Assembly (NCBI GenBank): GCA_009746045.1
Contig: RPFO01000702.1
Coordinates: 310,001 to 374,000, forward strand
Reading direction: 5' to 3'
DNA from: Mesostigma viride
Taxonomy: Eukaryota > Streptophyta > Mesostigmatophyceae > Mesostigmatales > Mesostigmataceae
DNA: 64,000 nt
In this document: piece by piece, positions 51,655-61,714 of the stretch
Layout: each line of letters starts with the position of its first letter
Position numbering within the stretch: the first letter of the stretch is position 1
The notes under the pieces: generated by a model
The model's database searches: none
Told to the model about the DNA's origin: nothing
The model's input: only the letters and a program-made list of their open reading frames with translations
Position numbers and translations under genes: made by a program

Positions 51655-52083
51655 ATGCAAGGAAAAGAGCTTACCTTAAAATCAGAAAAGGAAACCGAGA
51701 ACCTTGCAATAAAAATAGCCGCACAAATAAAGAAAGGTTCTATTATAACTTTTAGGGGTGGACTTGGCGTCGGAAAAACTTTTCTATGCCGCCATATAAT
51801 TAAATATTTATGTGGGGAAGATGTTAAAGTTGTTAGCCCAACTTTTAATCTATTACAAATTTATCCAACTAAAAATTTTGAAATTTACCATTTCGACTTG
51901 TATAGACTAGAACATTTGGAAGAAATATACGAACTGGGTATAGAAGAAGCATTTTCTGGTAATCATGTATGCTTAATTGAATGGCCAGAAATTATTAGCA
52001 GTATTTTGCCTCCAAATACGATTTCAATAAAAATATCTATAAATAGTGACAATAACCGTTTGGTTTCTATCTATAAGATTTAA
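51655..52083 (+). CDS. tsaE: tRNA threonylcarbamoyladenosine biosynthesis ATPase TsaE
   Basis: A 142-residue P-loop ATPase that works with TsaB and TsaD to make t6A37 in ANN-decoding tRNAs. Walker A is GGLGVGKTFLCR (about residues 36-47), the TsaE core VVSPTFNLLQIY follows, then YHFDLYRLEHLEEIYELGIEEAF and the IEWPE box. Probably co-transcribed with the HAD gene ahead. Confidence 0.95.
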   Translation: MQGKELTLKSEKETENLAIKIAAQIKKGSIITFRGGLGVGKTFLCRHIIKYLCGEDVKVVSPTFNLLQIYPTKNFEIYHFDLYRLEHLEEIYELGIEEAFSGNHVCLIEWPEIISSILPPNTISIKISINSDNNRLVSIYKI

Positions 52084-52110
52084 ATAAAAAACCATTCTTA
52101 AAGCAGTAGT

Positions 52111-53001
52111 TTATATTTTTATTTTTTCCCATCTATTATGAAACCAGAACCACTGGGAAGGGTTTTCTTTAATCCATTTCTCCAGTGTTTGATTAATAAG
52201 CAGCATTATATTGTACACATCATTTTCTTTACTGCCAGTAGGCTGATATTTTATCTCCGGATGGAGAATAGCTTTAAAATTGCTTTCCTTAATGCGGATT
52301 AATTGACAAGGTATAATCGGATAATTATATTGTAAACTCAGCTTGGCAATAGCATTTGCCGTCATCGCTGGCCTGCCAAAAAAGGGTACTTCAATACCAT
52401 CATTCATTTTCTGATCAACAAGCATAGCAATCGAGTAGCCGTTTTTTATGGCCCGCACCAAACCTTTAGCCCCAGTTGGTCCTTTAGCTATCATAAGTAC
52501 ATTTGGATTTTTGCTACGGGTTCGAAGAATTTCCCTGTCGACATAAGAGTTATTTGCTTTTCGGTAAATAATGGCAAATTTCGGGTAAATATCGGTTATA
52601 TGTCTTATAACAAAATCCCAATTAGCCTGATGAGCTAAAAAAAGTAAAAATGGTTTTTTAGTCTGCTGATAACTTTTTACATTTTCTATGCCCTCCATAG
52701 TAAACATGGACTTCATTTCCTGATCAGACAATTCGTTAATAAAAGGAAATTCACCGATATATTTACCAAAATTATCCCATATTTGAGGAATAATTTTTTT
52801 GATGTCAAATTCCTCTCCAAATACCTTATCTAAATTTCGTTCTGCTATTTTAGTAACTCTCATATATGGACCTAAGAACCTGGCTGTCCAACTGCAAAAA
52901 GCTACTGAATTCTTAAAACCTATTATTTTCATGGTTTTTATAAACATTTTTAAAAAAACATATTCAATAAAATGTTTAATTTTTTTGGAATAATTTTTCA
53001 T
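52111..53001 (-). CDS. LpxL/HtrB-like lipid A acyltransferase
   Basis: A 296-residue acyltransferase of the LpxL/LpxM family, which adds a secondary acyl chain to Kdo-lipid A at the inner membrane. The H-x4-D catalytic motif is in FLAHQANWDFVIRH (about residues 117-130). It also has the RAIKNGYSIAMLVDQKMNDGIEVPFFGRPAMT block and a C-terminal PSQWFWFHNRWE. Which acyl position it serves cannot be told. Its start overlaps lpxK by 26 bases, the last gene of waaA-lpxK-lpxL. Confidence 0.9.
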   Translation of the reverse strand: MKNYSKKIKHFIEYVFLKMFIKTMKIIGFKNSVAFCSWTARFLGPYMRVTKIAERNLDKVFGEEFDIKKIIPQIWDNFGKYIGEFPFINELSDQEMKSMFTMEGIENVKSYQQTKKPFLLFLAHQANWDFVIRHITDIYPKFAIIYRKANNSYVDREILRTRSKNPNVLMIAKGPTGAKGLVRAIKNGYSIAMLVDQKMNDGIEVPFFGRPAMTANAIAKLSLQYNYPIIPCQLIRIKESNFKAILHPEIKYQPTGSKENDVYNIMLLINQTLEKWIKENPSQWFWFHNRWEKIKI

Positions 53002-53965
53002 ATACTAAATCTATACATTTCTGCTCATTTTCAAACTCAAGGCCGACTCTAGCACATATTACCAGCTCTTTGTATTTATTAGCTAATTTAACGTAATCTT
53101 TTTCTGTGGTAATTAAAGACGCATTATTTAACTTTGCTAAATCTATTAACTTTTTTACCTCCTCATCAGAATAATTATGATGATCTCCAAATGACATGTA
53201 TTGTTTAATTTTTAAGTTATTCTCTAATAATAACGAATAAAATTTTTCTGGATTACCAATACCAGCAAAAGCAATATATTCAATATCTTTATCTAGATTT
53301 TCTTTTAATTTAATAGCAGCTGCAAAATACGGTCTTTGACTTAAAGAAATATTACCAATTAGGCTAGAATCTTTACATTTATTATTACCGATCATAAAAA
53401 TTAAATCAGATTTTGCTAAACCAGATTTTAAGCTTTCTCTTAACGGCCCCGCAGGAAAAATTCTGTTGTTTCCTATCCCATTTAGCGAGTCAATAGTTAG
53501 TATTTGTAAATTTTTTTGTAAAACTGGATTTTGCATACCATCATCTAAAATCACTATTTCCGGATTCATCTGCTGAATCAATGGAAGGGCATAGTTAATT
53601 TTTTTTGCAGCTATTACAGAACCGTATTTCCGAAGCATTACTGATTCATCTCCTACTTCTTTTGCAGTATCGGTTTTTTCAACTAATTTTACTTTCGCAA
53701 GGCGCGATTTATAAGCTTTAGTAACAATTACAAACGAAATGTTTTTTTGAATAAGCTTTTGCGCTAACCATGCTACAATTTGAGTTTTACCACTTCCTCC
53801 TAATGTTATATTACCCACACAAATTATTTTTTGAGGCAATACTATCTTTTTGGTAGTCTGAGCTCTTACAAAACCAAGGAATATATATATATATGAAAAA
53901 AATATCATTATAGAGGAAAGCCAGGTTTTTTTAGACCAAAAATTAGGGTATTTTAAATTAATCAT
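52976..53965 (-). CDS. lpxK: Tetraacyldisaccharide 4'-kinase LpxK
   Basis: A 329-residue P-loop kinase that phosphorylates the 4' position of the lipid A precursor. N-terminal membrane helix (about 12-30), Walker A VGNITLGGSGKTQIVAWLA (about 51-69), VILDDGMQNP with the catalytic Asp region, and a C-terminal SLITTEKDYVKL stretch. Overlaps waaA by eight bases and lpxL by 26. Confidence 0.95.
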   Translation of the reverse strand: MINLKYPNFWSKKTWLSSIMIFFSYIYIFLGFVRAQTTKKIVLPQKIICVGNITLGGSGKTQIVAWLAQKLIQKNISFVIVTKAYKSRLAKVKLVEKTDTAKEVGDESVMLRKYGSVIAAKKINYALPLIQQMNPEIVILDDGMQNPVLQKNLQILTIDSLNGIGNNRIFPAGPLRESLKSGLAKSDLIFMIGNNKCKDSSLIGNISLSQRPYFAAAIKLKENLDKDIEYIAFAGIGNPEKFYSLLLENNLKIKQYMSFGDHHNYSDEEVKKLIDLAKLNNASLITTEKDYVKLANKYKELVICARVGLEFENEQKCIDLVYEKLFQKN

Positions 53966-55241
53966 TAAAAAAAATGTCTATCTGTTGAAGGTAATTACCT
54001 AAAATTTTTTGTTTAGATTTAACATATCTCTTTGCATTATCGGAATATTCTCGGTAGATTTTCCGGTTTTTATCTTCCATAAAAAATAGAATCTGATTTT
54101 TTAATTCTTCGGAAGTATTAATCTGTATACAAGCCTTATTTTCAAGCATTTCGTTAGTTATATTTTGAAAGTTACCCATATTCGGACCTACAATAATAAC
54201 ATTCTCAAAATATGCAGGCTCTAGCAAATTATGACCTGCTATCCGACTTTTCATTTTAAAAGAACCACCAATAAAAGTAATATCAGCAAGGCTATAAAAT
54301 AATCCTAACTCACCAAAACTATTAACAATATAAAGGTCATTTTTTAGAATATTATTTTTGGTTTTATGTGATCGTAGGCTATATTTTAGCCCTAGCTTAT
54401 TACACATTAAACCGACATAACTCGCCCTTTCCGGATGCCTTAAAATAATAATCGGATAAAACTTATCTATTTTTTCTTCCTTAAACTGATAAATTATATC
54501 TAATAATACTGCCTCATCTTCTTCATGTGTACTAGCTGCAACAAAAATTTTTCTATCCTTAAATAATTCTTGTAGATAAGCTAGCTCTTTTTTATTTACT
54601 TCTAATTCCTGATTAGAAAATTTTATGTTACCTAAATTCTCAGCTTTATTACAACCAAGTGATTGGTATTTTTCTAAATCGACCTTGCTTTGAACTCCAA
54701 TATAAGAAAAGGAGTCAGTTAATAACTTAAATATTTTAGGAAATTTTTGCCAAATCTGAAAAGATTTATCAGATAATCTACCATTTAAAAGTATTAATTT
54801 ACATTTTTTAGCTCCAAAAGTAACTAATACTGGCCAAATATCAGATTCAACAAATATCCCAACAGTAGGTCTCCAATATTGGTAAAATTTTCTTATGGTA
54901 AAAATATTATCAAGTGGAGTAAATTCATGATATACGCCTGGAGGTAGCCATTTATTTATAAGGTTTGCGGACGATAATGTGCCCGTTGTAATTAAAAAAT
55001 CAGTATTTTGGTACTTTTTTTTTAGCTGATTTACAAGATTAATTGCGATCATGGATTCCCCAACACTGGCAGCATGAATCCATATTAATTTCTCTCTGTT
55101 TCTTTTTGTGCTGTATAAAGTAAATCTACTTCTTAAAGATTTTATATTTTCTTTCCCTTTTATTGCCCTAACCAAAAGTATTATAATATAAAAAGGAAAA
55201 AGACTAACAGTTAGCAAATTGTATAGCAAAATAATACTCAT
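53958..55241 (-). CDS. waaA: Kdo transferase WaaA
   Basis: A 427-residue GT-B enzyme that adds Kdo to lipid IV-A. It has an N-terminal membrane anchor (about 5-23), the acceptor-side WIHAASVGESMIAINLVNQLK (about 53-73), the central FVAASTHEEDE segment, the donor-side IIILRHPERA and the GGSFKMKSRIAGHNLLEPA loop. How many Kdo units it adds cannot be told. First gene of the waaA-lpxK-lpxL operon. Confidence 0.95.
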   Translation of the reverse strand: MSIILLYNLLTVSLFPFYIIILLVRAIKGKENIKSLRSRFTLYSTKRNREKLIWIHAASVGESMIAINLVNQLKKKYQNTDFLITTGTLSSANLINKWLPPGVYHEFTPLDNIFTIRKFYQYWRPTVGIFVESDIWPVLVTFGAKKCKLILLNGRLSDKSFQIWQKFPKIFKLLTDSFSYIGVQSKVDLEKYQSLGCNKAENLGNIKFSNQELEVNKKELAYLQELFKDRKIFVAASTHEEDEAVLLDIIYQFKEEKIDKFYPIIILRHPERASYVGLMCNKLGLKYSLRSHKTKNNILKNDLYIVNSFGELGLFYSLADITFIGGSFKMKSRIAGHNLLEPAYFENVIIVGPNMGNFQNITNEMLENKACIQINTSEELKNQILFFMEDKNRKIYREYSDNAKRYVKSKQKILGNYLQQIDIFFND

Positions 55242-55352
55242 TTTGTTTTTTAATTAAACTCTTGCGATTACCCTCCTTATGAGATTTCACATTAAATTTT
55301 GAGATTTAATTGATTGCAGCAATAAAATTGGTTTTAAATTATAAAATCAGTC

Positions 55353-57302
55353 TCACTCATTAATATTATTTTGCAATTTACTAGAACCACTTAGGAAACT
55401 GCGCATTTTTTTAGATCGTGTTGGATGTTTTAGTTTACGCAAAGCTTTTGCCTCAATTTGTCTTATTCTTTCTCGAGTGACGTGAAACTGCTGTCCAACC
55501 TCTTCTAAAGTATGATCGGTATTCATACCAATACCAAACCTCATTCTAAGAACTCTTTCCTCACGAGGGGTAAGACTAGACAGAATTCGGGTAGTGGTTT
55601 CTCGTAAGTTTGACTGAATTGCGGCATCAATAGGTAAAATAGCATTTTTATCTTCAATAAAGTCGCCAAGATAACTTCCATCCTCATCTCCAACAGGATT
55701 TTCTAAACTTACAGGCTCTTTTGCAATTTTCATTACCTTTCTTACTTTATCAACAGGCATGGAAAGGCGGTTTGCAATTTCAGCGGGTGTTGGTTCGTAC
55801 CCTAGTTCACTTAGCATTTGCCTAGATGTACGAATAATTTTATTAATTGTTTCGATCATATGAACAGGAATACGGATTGTACGTGCTTGATCAGCAATAG
55901 ATCTAGTAATAGCCTGCCGTATCCACCAAGTAGCATAAGTAGAAAATTTAAAGCCCCGGCTGTATTCAAATTTATCTACAGCTTTCATTAAGCCAATATT
56001 TCCCTCTTGAATAAGATCTAAAAACTGCAACCCTCGGTTAGCATATTTTTTTGCAATCGAAATAACAAGCCTTAAATTCGCTTCGATCATTTCTTTTTTA
56101 GCTCTGCTTGACTGTCTTTCGCCCTTCTGGATAGAATTAACTATTCTTTTAAATTCAAAAATTGGTAAGCCAATAACTGACTCTTCTTTTTTTAATTCAG
56201 AAATTGTGTTATCAACAGCTGCAACTTCTTCATGAATAAACTTTTTCCAAGCAATTTCCTTTTTCTTCTGAATTTTTTCTTTCCAGCTATTATCAATTAC
56301 TGAACCTATATACTCTTTTAGGAAATTTTGGCGTTTAACCCCGTGCTTCTCTGCTAGTTTTAGCAATTCAGTTTCTTTTGCTACTAACTTCTTATTTGTT
56401 TCATATATATCTACCAGAATTTCTTCAATACGTTTGGTATTAAAATGTATAGATGAGATTTCTTCGGTCAATTCAATAAGAGCGTTTTTGTATTTTTTGT
56501 TCGAAGCAAGAGAAGAAGTTTGTTTTTTTACTAAATAATGAGTTTTTGTTTCAGAAAGTAATTTATCGCAAATCTTTGCTATCCGCTCCATCTTGTCTAA
56601 TATATTCGGTAACAACTCAGCTTCCATAGCTGAAATAGAAAGAGAAGATACCTCTTCCGAATCATTATCACCATCAGCGTCGGTATCGGTTAAGTCTCCC
56701 TCATTTTCATCGTTTTTATTGTCGGTACTACTGACAATCGCTGTATCATCCTCTATATTTGCTTCGAGGTCAATTAAATCACGCAAAGCAATTTTTTCAT
56801 TAACCAAATCCTCATACAATTTGATGAATTTCTTCATCGCCGTGGGGCTTTCACAAAGGGAGTGAAGCATCAATTTTTTTCCTTCATCAATGCGTTTTGC
56901 TATCTCTATTTCATTTTCGCGTGAGAGAAGTTCTACTCCTCCCATATCACGGAGATAAAGCCTGACAGTATCATCGGTAGAACCCAGGTTTTCTGAGTTA
57001 GCATCATCCTCTTCTTCACTATCAATAGCCGAACTGGAAATATTGAGCTCTTCGCTAACGTTAATATCAAGCTTTATATCGTCATTATTATCGTCGTCAA
57101 TAATATCGATACCCGCTTCTGAAAACTTGGATATAGCATTTTCCAGATCATCAACAGAAAGTTTCTTATTTGCGGCAATAGATTTGTTGATCTGGTTGTA
57201 GGTTACAAAACCTTTCTTTTTGCTTTCAACTACTAAGTTATCAACTTTTTTAAAATCATTGTTCTTGAGTTTTTCAACTGGATTTGTCTTTTCTTTATTC
57301 AT
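55353..57302 (-). CDS. rpoD: RNA polymerase primary sigma factor RpoD
   Basis: A 649-residue sigma-70. Region 1.1 at the N-terminus is followed by an acidic Asp/Glu-rich linker, then region 1.2 ([29 protein letters not shown] trimmed, about 110-140). The long non-conserved insert holds a second acidic run (about 195-220). Region 2 has [20 protein letters not shown] and [17 protein letters not shown] for -10 recognition. Regions 3 and 4 follow, with [17 protein letters not shown] binding the -35 hexamer. dnaG lies just upstream, the familiar dnaG-rpoD pair. Confidence 0.97.
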   Translation of the reverse strand: MNKEKTNPVEKLKNNDFKKVDNLVVESKKKGFVTYNQINKSIAANKKLSVDDLENAISKFSEAGIDIIDDDNNDDIKLDINVSEELNISSSAIDSEEEDDANSENLGSTDDTVRLYLRDMGGVELLSRENEIEIAKRIDEGKKLMLHSLCESPTAMKKFIKLYEDLVNEKIALRDLIDLEANIEDDTAIVSSTDNKNDENEGDLTDTDADGDNDSEEVSSLSISAMEAELLPNILDKMERIAKICDKLLSETKTHYLVKKQTSSLASNKKYKNALIELTEEISSIHFNTKRIEEILVDIYETNKKLVAKETELLKLAEKHGVKRQNFLKEYIGSVIDNSWKEKIQKKKEIAWKKFIHEEVAAVDNTISELKKEESVIGLPIFEFKRIVNSIQKGERQSSRAKKEMIEANLRLVISIAKKYANRGLQFLDLIQEGNIGLMKAVDKFEYSRGFKFSTYATWWIRQAITRSIADQARTIRIPVHMIETINKIIRTSRQMLSELGYEPTPAEIANRLSMPVDKVRKVMKIAKEPVSLENPVGDEDGSYLGDFIEDKNAILPIDAAIQSNLRETTTRILSSLTPREERVLRMRFGIGMNTDHTLEEVGQQFHVTRERIRQIEAKALRKLKHPTRSKKMRSFLSGSSKLQNNINE

Positions 57303-57334
57303 ATTTTTGTTATGATAATAATTAGAAAATTGCC

Positions 57335-59125
57335 TTAGTTTATAAAAAATTCACTTAACTTACTGAGTTGTTTAGAAGTTTCCTGAATCTCTTTCAAATA
57401 AGAAGGCGCTTTGAGCCTAACCTCTTCTTTATTACTATTTATTATATTAATGTATTCTTGTTTTAGCGATAATAAATAGTATTTTTTACTTAATAAATCA
57501 AAAATTAGCTCGCAATTTGCTTTATTTTTTTCAATAAAAATTGTATCTAGAAAAATTTTCTTGGGATCAGATAATACTAAAAAACTGTCATAAAATCCAG
57601 TTTTTTCTGCAAGTTCTTTGGTCTTATTCTCATTAATATCGTCATACATATCTATTTGACTAATATACCATTCTTTGAATTCGTTCAAATCAGGAGAGGA
57701 TAGAGTTAAATCTGATACAAATTCTCTAATTCTGGCAATTTTTAGCAGACCAGGAAACTTTATAATAAAACTGCATAAAGATAATTCAAGCACTTCCATT
57801 TCGGTGTATTCCTTATCACCATTACTTCCAATATACGTCTTATTATTTTTCTTTAACCCATTGCGTGCTCCTTTCTTATTATAAAGCTTCTGCCACATCT
57901 GTTCCTTGAAATAGCGCCGAAAATTAGCGGACAGCACCTTGTCTTTTATCTGTAAGCATAAAGTGTCTAATGTAGACTCTAAAACAGCTTTAGATTCCGC
58001 AGAGGAAAAAGTTTTCCCTCCATATTCGCTCAACCAAATAGCTTCTGATAAATTGATTCTTTCTGCAAGTAGTTTATTAAATAATTCAATACCCTCGGAT
58101 TTAATAACTTCATCTGGATCTTTGGAATTCGGTAGTATTACGAAAGAAATTTTTTTATCGTAAGCAATCATCGGCAGCGCTATATCGATTAATCTGCGAC
58201 TCGCTCTTTGTCCTGCATTGTCCCCATCAAGGCAAATTATAATTTCCTCCCCAGATCGCCACAATTTTTGCAGATGCTTTTCCGTTACCGACGTACCAAG
58301 GCTTGCAACAGCTTCATTTATTCCAGCCTGGTGTAAAGCAATTACATCCATATAACCTTCGACTACAATTGAGTAATTTTTTTTATAAGACGCACTGATT
58401 GCGGTGTTTTCTCCATACATTGTCTCGCTTTTTTTAAACACTAAAGTTTCTGGAGAATTTATATATTTGGGCATTCCATCCCCAATCACCCTTCCTCCGA
58501 ATCCTACAATTCTATTATAGGTATTTCTAATAGGAAAGATTATTCTATTATTAAATACCTCATAAATTTTACCATCTTCTTTCTTGCCCACTAAGCCTGA
58601 GCTTAATAAAATTTTTAGAGGGATAGATTTTTTTTCAAAATACTTAATTAAAAGCCCTTTTCCCGGCGCATAACCTATAGAAAATTGTTCCTTGATATTT
58701 TTAGTGATACCGCGGGCTAGTAAATATCCTTCAACTTCTTTATTGATCTGGTCAGTAAAGTAAGCTGAGGCTAATTCCAAGACATTATATATTTGATCTG
58801 CTTCATCATATTCCTTTTGTTGATCAGCAGACATTTTAGGTAACTCTATAGAATTTTCTTGAGCTATTTTTATTGCAGCTTCTTTATAACTAAGCCCTGT
58901 AGTTTCGGCTACAAATTTGATGATGTCTCCATGTACACCGCAACCAAAACAGTGGTAAAATCTTTTTGCGTCATTAACGGTAAAAGAAGGGGTTTTTTCA
59001 GAGTGGAATGGACATATCCCTAAATATTCATTACCTTTTTTAGTTAAAGAAACCTTTTGCTTTACTATATCGGAGGTTCTTATTTGCTCTCTTAGGTAGT
59101 TGTAAAACTCCACAGGAATTATCAT
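57335..59125 (-). CDS. dnaG: DNA primase
   Basis: A 596-residue primase. The zinc-binding domain is [20 protein letters not shown] followed by [12 protein letters not shown] (about residues 39-70). The RNA polymerase core follows, with [19 protein letters not shown], the Toprim site [18 protein letters not shown] (about 253-270) and [14 protein letters not shown]. The C-terminal helicase-binding domain is diverged, as is common. A 32-base spacer separates it from rpoD. Confidence 0.96.
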   Translation of the reverse strand: MIIPVEFYNYLREQIRTSDIVKQKVSLTKKGNEYLGICPFHSEKTPSFTVNDAKRFYHCFGCGVHGDIIKFVAETTGLSYKEAAIKIAQENSIELPKMSADQQKEYDEADQIYNVLELASAYFTDQINKEVEGYLLARGITKNIKEQFSIGYAPGKGLLIKYFEKKSIPLKILLSSGLVGKKEDGKIYEVFNNRIIFPIRNTYNRIVGFGGRVIGDGMPKYINSPETLVFKKSETMYGENTAISASYKKNYSIVVEGYMDVIALHQAGINEAVASLGTSVTEKHLQKLWRSGEEIIICLDGDNAGQRASRRLIDIALPMIAYDKKISFVILPNSKDPDEVIKSEGIELFNKLLAERINLSEAIWLSEYGGKTFSSAESKAVLESTLDTLCLQIKDKVLSANFRRYFKEQMWQKLYNKKGARNGLKKNNKTYIGSNGDKEYTEMEVLELSLCSFIIKFPGLLKIARIREFVSDLTLSSPDLNEFKEWYISQIDMYDDINENKTKELAEKTGFYDSFLVLSDPKKIFLDTIFIEKNKANCELIFDLLSKKYYLLSLKQEYINIINSNKEEVRLKAPSYLKEIQETSKQLSKLSEFFIN

Positions 59126-59129
59126 AAAT

Positions 59130-59744
59130 TTAAAAAATTAAATTTAAAATTACTGTTGTTAAACAATAACAAACAGGAATGGATAAATTGTCATTAATTT
59201 TTATTTGACCAGCATAAAATTCAGCTAATGTGGCCATAAGGGAACTAAAAATTATGATAATAAAACTTGTAGGGTGGCTGACAAAAAAATAGATTACTGT
59301 GCTAATAAAAACGCTGGAAATAAAAAACGCACCAGCACCCACTAAGGATTTGCCATTTTTTAGCGGCATTCCATATTTCATGCCTACTAATGCTGCAATA
59401 CAATCAGATATGATCAGGATGAGCCACGAAGTAATTACTAGACCTTTAGAAAAAAATAAACAACTTATTAAAAGCCCCAGAGCCATATAACTTGCTCCGC
59501 TAAGCTTGTAGAAACCAGTTCTTTCTTTATTTCTAAGAAATTTGCTAAAAAATTTATCAACTACCTCTTTAATTTTCTGATTATGATGCCTAGATATATC
59601 AGCATAGAGTGTAAACCCAGTAAGTATTAACAGTAATACGTTCATACTTGTTTTAGGAATAAACGAATAAACTAAAGGAAATATTAACCCGTATAAATGA
59701 AAAATTTTTCGCCTGATTTCAAAATTAAGATTTTCATTTTGCAT
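59130..59744 (-). CDS. CTP-dependent polyprenol/diacylglycerol kinase family protein
   Basis: A 204-residue membrane protein with about six hydrophobic spans. EIRRKIFHLYGLIFPLVYSF at the N-terminus, the SGASYMALGLLISCLFF stretch and DCIAALVGMKYG plus GKSLVGAGAFFISS match the dolichol/phytol kinase family. It ends four bases before dnaG, so the two are probably co-transcribed. The substrate lipid is unknown. Confidence 0.78.
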   Translation of the reverse strand: MQNENLNFEIRRKIFHLYGLIFPLVYSFIPKTSMNVLLLILTGFTLYADISRHHNQKIKEVVDKFFSKFLRNKERTGFYKLSGASYMALGLLISCLFFSKGLVITSWLILIISDCIAALVGMKYGMPLKNGKSLVGAGAFFISSVFISTVIYFFVSHPTSFIIIIFSSLMATLAEFYAGQIKINDNLSIPVCYCLTTVILNLIF

Positions 59745-59818
59745 AAAATTTTTAGCTAATTTGACAAACGCAATTAGTCTAAATATACTTCAAATCTTAA
59801 CTTAAACAAGACATAATT

Positions 59819-60307
59819 ATGGTCAAATTCCCTATCACTAAAAAAGGCTTCGAACTCCTAGAAAAAGAAATTAAACATTTGAAGCACGTTGAAAGGCCTA
59901 CAATTATTGAGGCTATTTCAACAGCACGGGATTTTGGTGATTTATCGGAAAATGCGGAGTATCACGCAGCACGAGAAAAACAGAGTTTTGTTGAAGGGCG
60001 GATTTTAGATTTAGAGGATAAACTCTCAAGAGCCGAAATTATTGATATTTCTAAACTATCAAAAGAAAGTATAAAATTTGGCGCTACTGTCAAATTAGTG
60101 GATGAAGATACAGAAGAAGAAGTAACATACATAATAGTTGGAGAGTATGAGGCTGATATTACTAAGAAACGAGTCTCGATCCAATCTCCAATTGCAAAAG
60201 GACTTATTGGCAAATCTGTAGGAGATATTGTAGAAATAACAACTCCTAAGGGAAACAAAGTGTTTGAAATATTAGAAATTTCATATCCGGACATAGATTT
60301 AGGTTAA
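59819..60307 (+). CDS. greA: Transcription elongation factor GreA
   Basis: A 162-residue GreA: an N-terminal coiled coil (about residues 8-75) with the acidic DFGDLSENAEYHAAREKQ tip that enters the RNA polymerase secondary channel and triggers cleavage of backtracked RNA, then the C-terminal FKBP-like globular domain (SPIAKGLIGKSVGDIVEI). Standard length. Divergent from the polyprenol kinase gene. Confidence 0.96.
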   Translation: MVKFPITKKGFELLEKEIKHLKHVERPTIIEAISTARDFGDLSENAEYHAAREKQSFVEGRILDLEDKLSRAEIIDISKLSKESIKFGATVKLVDEDTEEEVTYIIVGEYEADITKKRVSIQSPIAKGLIGKSVGDIVEITTPKGNKVFEILEISYPDIDLG

Positions 60308-60338
60308 GTATTTTTTTCTTAATTTTTGAAATAAGTTA

Positions 60339-60347
60339 TGCTATAAT
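60339..60347 (+). promoter_or_regulatory. Extended -10 promoter of rpoH
   Basis: TATAAT at 60342-60347 preceded by TG at 60339-60340 (TGcTATAAT), 27 bases before the rpoH ATG. There is no clear -35 hexamer. Confidence 0.5.
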
Positions 60348-60374
60348 AAATTTCATTGAAGTTAGAGGTATTAT

Positions 60375-61271
60375 ATGTCTAATATAAATTTGCCTGTTAT
60401 TTCTTCTAGTTCTGGATTTAACAAGTATTTGCAAGAAATAAACAATATACCTTCTCTGACAAAAGAAGAAGAGTTTTTGCTTGCTAAGAATTATCTTGAA
60501 AATAATGATCTTGAAGCAGCTCATAGGCTTGTACTTAGCCACTTGAAACTAGTTGTAAAAATAGCCATTAAATATAAAAATTATGGTCTACCGTTACCTG
60601 AGCTTGTATCGGAAGGAAACATTGGTTTAATGCAAGCAGTAAAAAAATATGATCATAAACTTGGCTTCAGACTCTCTACTTATGCTATGTGGTGGATAAA
60701 AGCTTCTATCCAGGAGTATGTACTTAAATCATGGTCACTTGTAAAGATTGGGACAACCTCAGCACAAAAAAAATTATTTTTTAGCCTTGGTAAGATTAAA
60801 CATCGTATAATTAATACTTATGCACGGGCTATTAATGATCAAGATTATCAAGAGATGGCAGATGAGCTTGGTGTGTCTCTTAAGGAAGTAGTAGAAATGG
60901 ATCAACGTATGGCAGGTCCTGATATTTCACTGAATCGTTCCGCAAATCGTGAAGACGAAAATGCCGAGATAATTGAATTTTTACCGGAACAGAAACCAAA
61001 TCAGGAAATATCTTTACTGCAAAAACAAGATATAGAAAATAAAAAACTGGTATTAGCCGAGGCTATGCAAGTTTTAAATGAAAGGGAGGTTAAGATTCTA
61101 ACTGCTAGAAAGCTTAATTATTCACCTGAAACACTTGATAGCTTAAGCATGGAATATAACATTTCAAAAGAACGTGTAAGGCAGATAGAAACTAGAGCAT
61201 TCGAAAAACTGCAAAATTATGTACTAGCTAGAGTTTCTAGAGACGGTCAACTTCTAGAGACGGTCAACTAG
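60375..61271 (+). CDS. rpoH: RNA polymerase heat-shock sigma factor RpoH
   Basis: A 298-residue sigma-32. Short N-terminal region 1.2 (SGFNKYLQEINNIPSLTKEEE), region 2 with HLKLVVKIAIKYKNYGLPLP and FRLSTYAMWWIKASIQEYVL, the RpoH box around SAQKKLFFSLGKIKHRI (about 130-146), then region 4 ISKERVRQIETRAFEKLQ. It should drive clpB and other chaperone genes. The last codons have been changed by a 17-base tandem duplication (61235-61268): the stop lies at the end of the second copy. AGAGGT precedes the ATG as ribosome site. Confidence 0.96.
   Translation: MSNINLPVISSSSGFNKYLQEINNIPSLTKEEEFLLAKNYLENNDLEAAHRLVLSHLKLVVKIAIKYKNYGLPLPELVSEGNIGLMQAVKKYDHKLGFRLSTYAMWWIKASIQEYVLKSWSLVKIGTTSAQKKLFFSLGKIKHRIINTYARAINDQDYQEMADELGVSLKEVVEMDQRMAGPDISLNRSANREDENAEIIEFLPEQKPNQEISLLQKQDIENKKLVLAEAMQVLNEREVKILTARKLNYSPETLDSLSMEYNISKERVRQIETRAFEKLQNYVLARVSRDGQLLETVN
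61235..61268 (+). repeat. 17-bp perfect tandem duplication at the rpoH 3' end
   Basis: TTCTAGAGACGGTCAAC occurs twice in a row at 61235-61251 and 61252-61268. Seventeen is not a multiple of three, so the second copy is read in another frame and brings the TAG stop directly after it. Confidence 0.95.
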
Positions 61272-61714
61272 TAAAAGCCATATCAGGGTGATCTTACCCC
61301 CATATAAAGAATTCTGTTTCTTGGTTGAAGCTATTAGTGGAGGCTGACCTAACTATTAAATTTGGTTTTAGATAGTAACAATTGGTTTAGCAGTTTTTTC
61401 TATAAAAATAATTTTTAGAGTGGTCTTTTCTAAAAATTATGTTACAATGCCTATACTAATAAAAGCAATACCTAGATTATTAAATATTATGATAAAGCGA
61501 AAACATTTTTAGTTTAATTATCTGCCGCTCAAAGCTGAGCTTTTTAAATTTTTCTAGAATTTGTTTTTATTGTTTTATTATGTACCAACCTTTTATAACC
61601 TTCCTTACTTATCTCCTCCTTACTCTTAAGTTGTTGATGGCACGAAAACGTCCTTGATAATTTTTAAACCAATTACTTAAAAAACATCAAAATTAACTTA
61701 AAAACAAAATTATT
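61272..61714. other. Non-coding region between rpoH and the AGCS transporter
   Basis: About 440 AT-rich bases. I see no ORF with family features, no tRNA and no clear terminator; short hairpins of low quality only. Confidence 0.4.
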
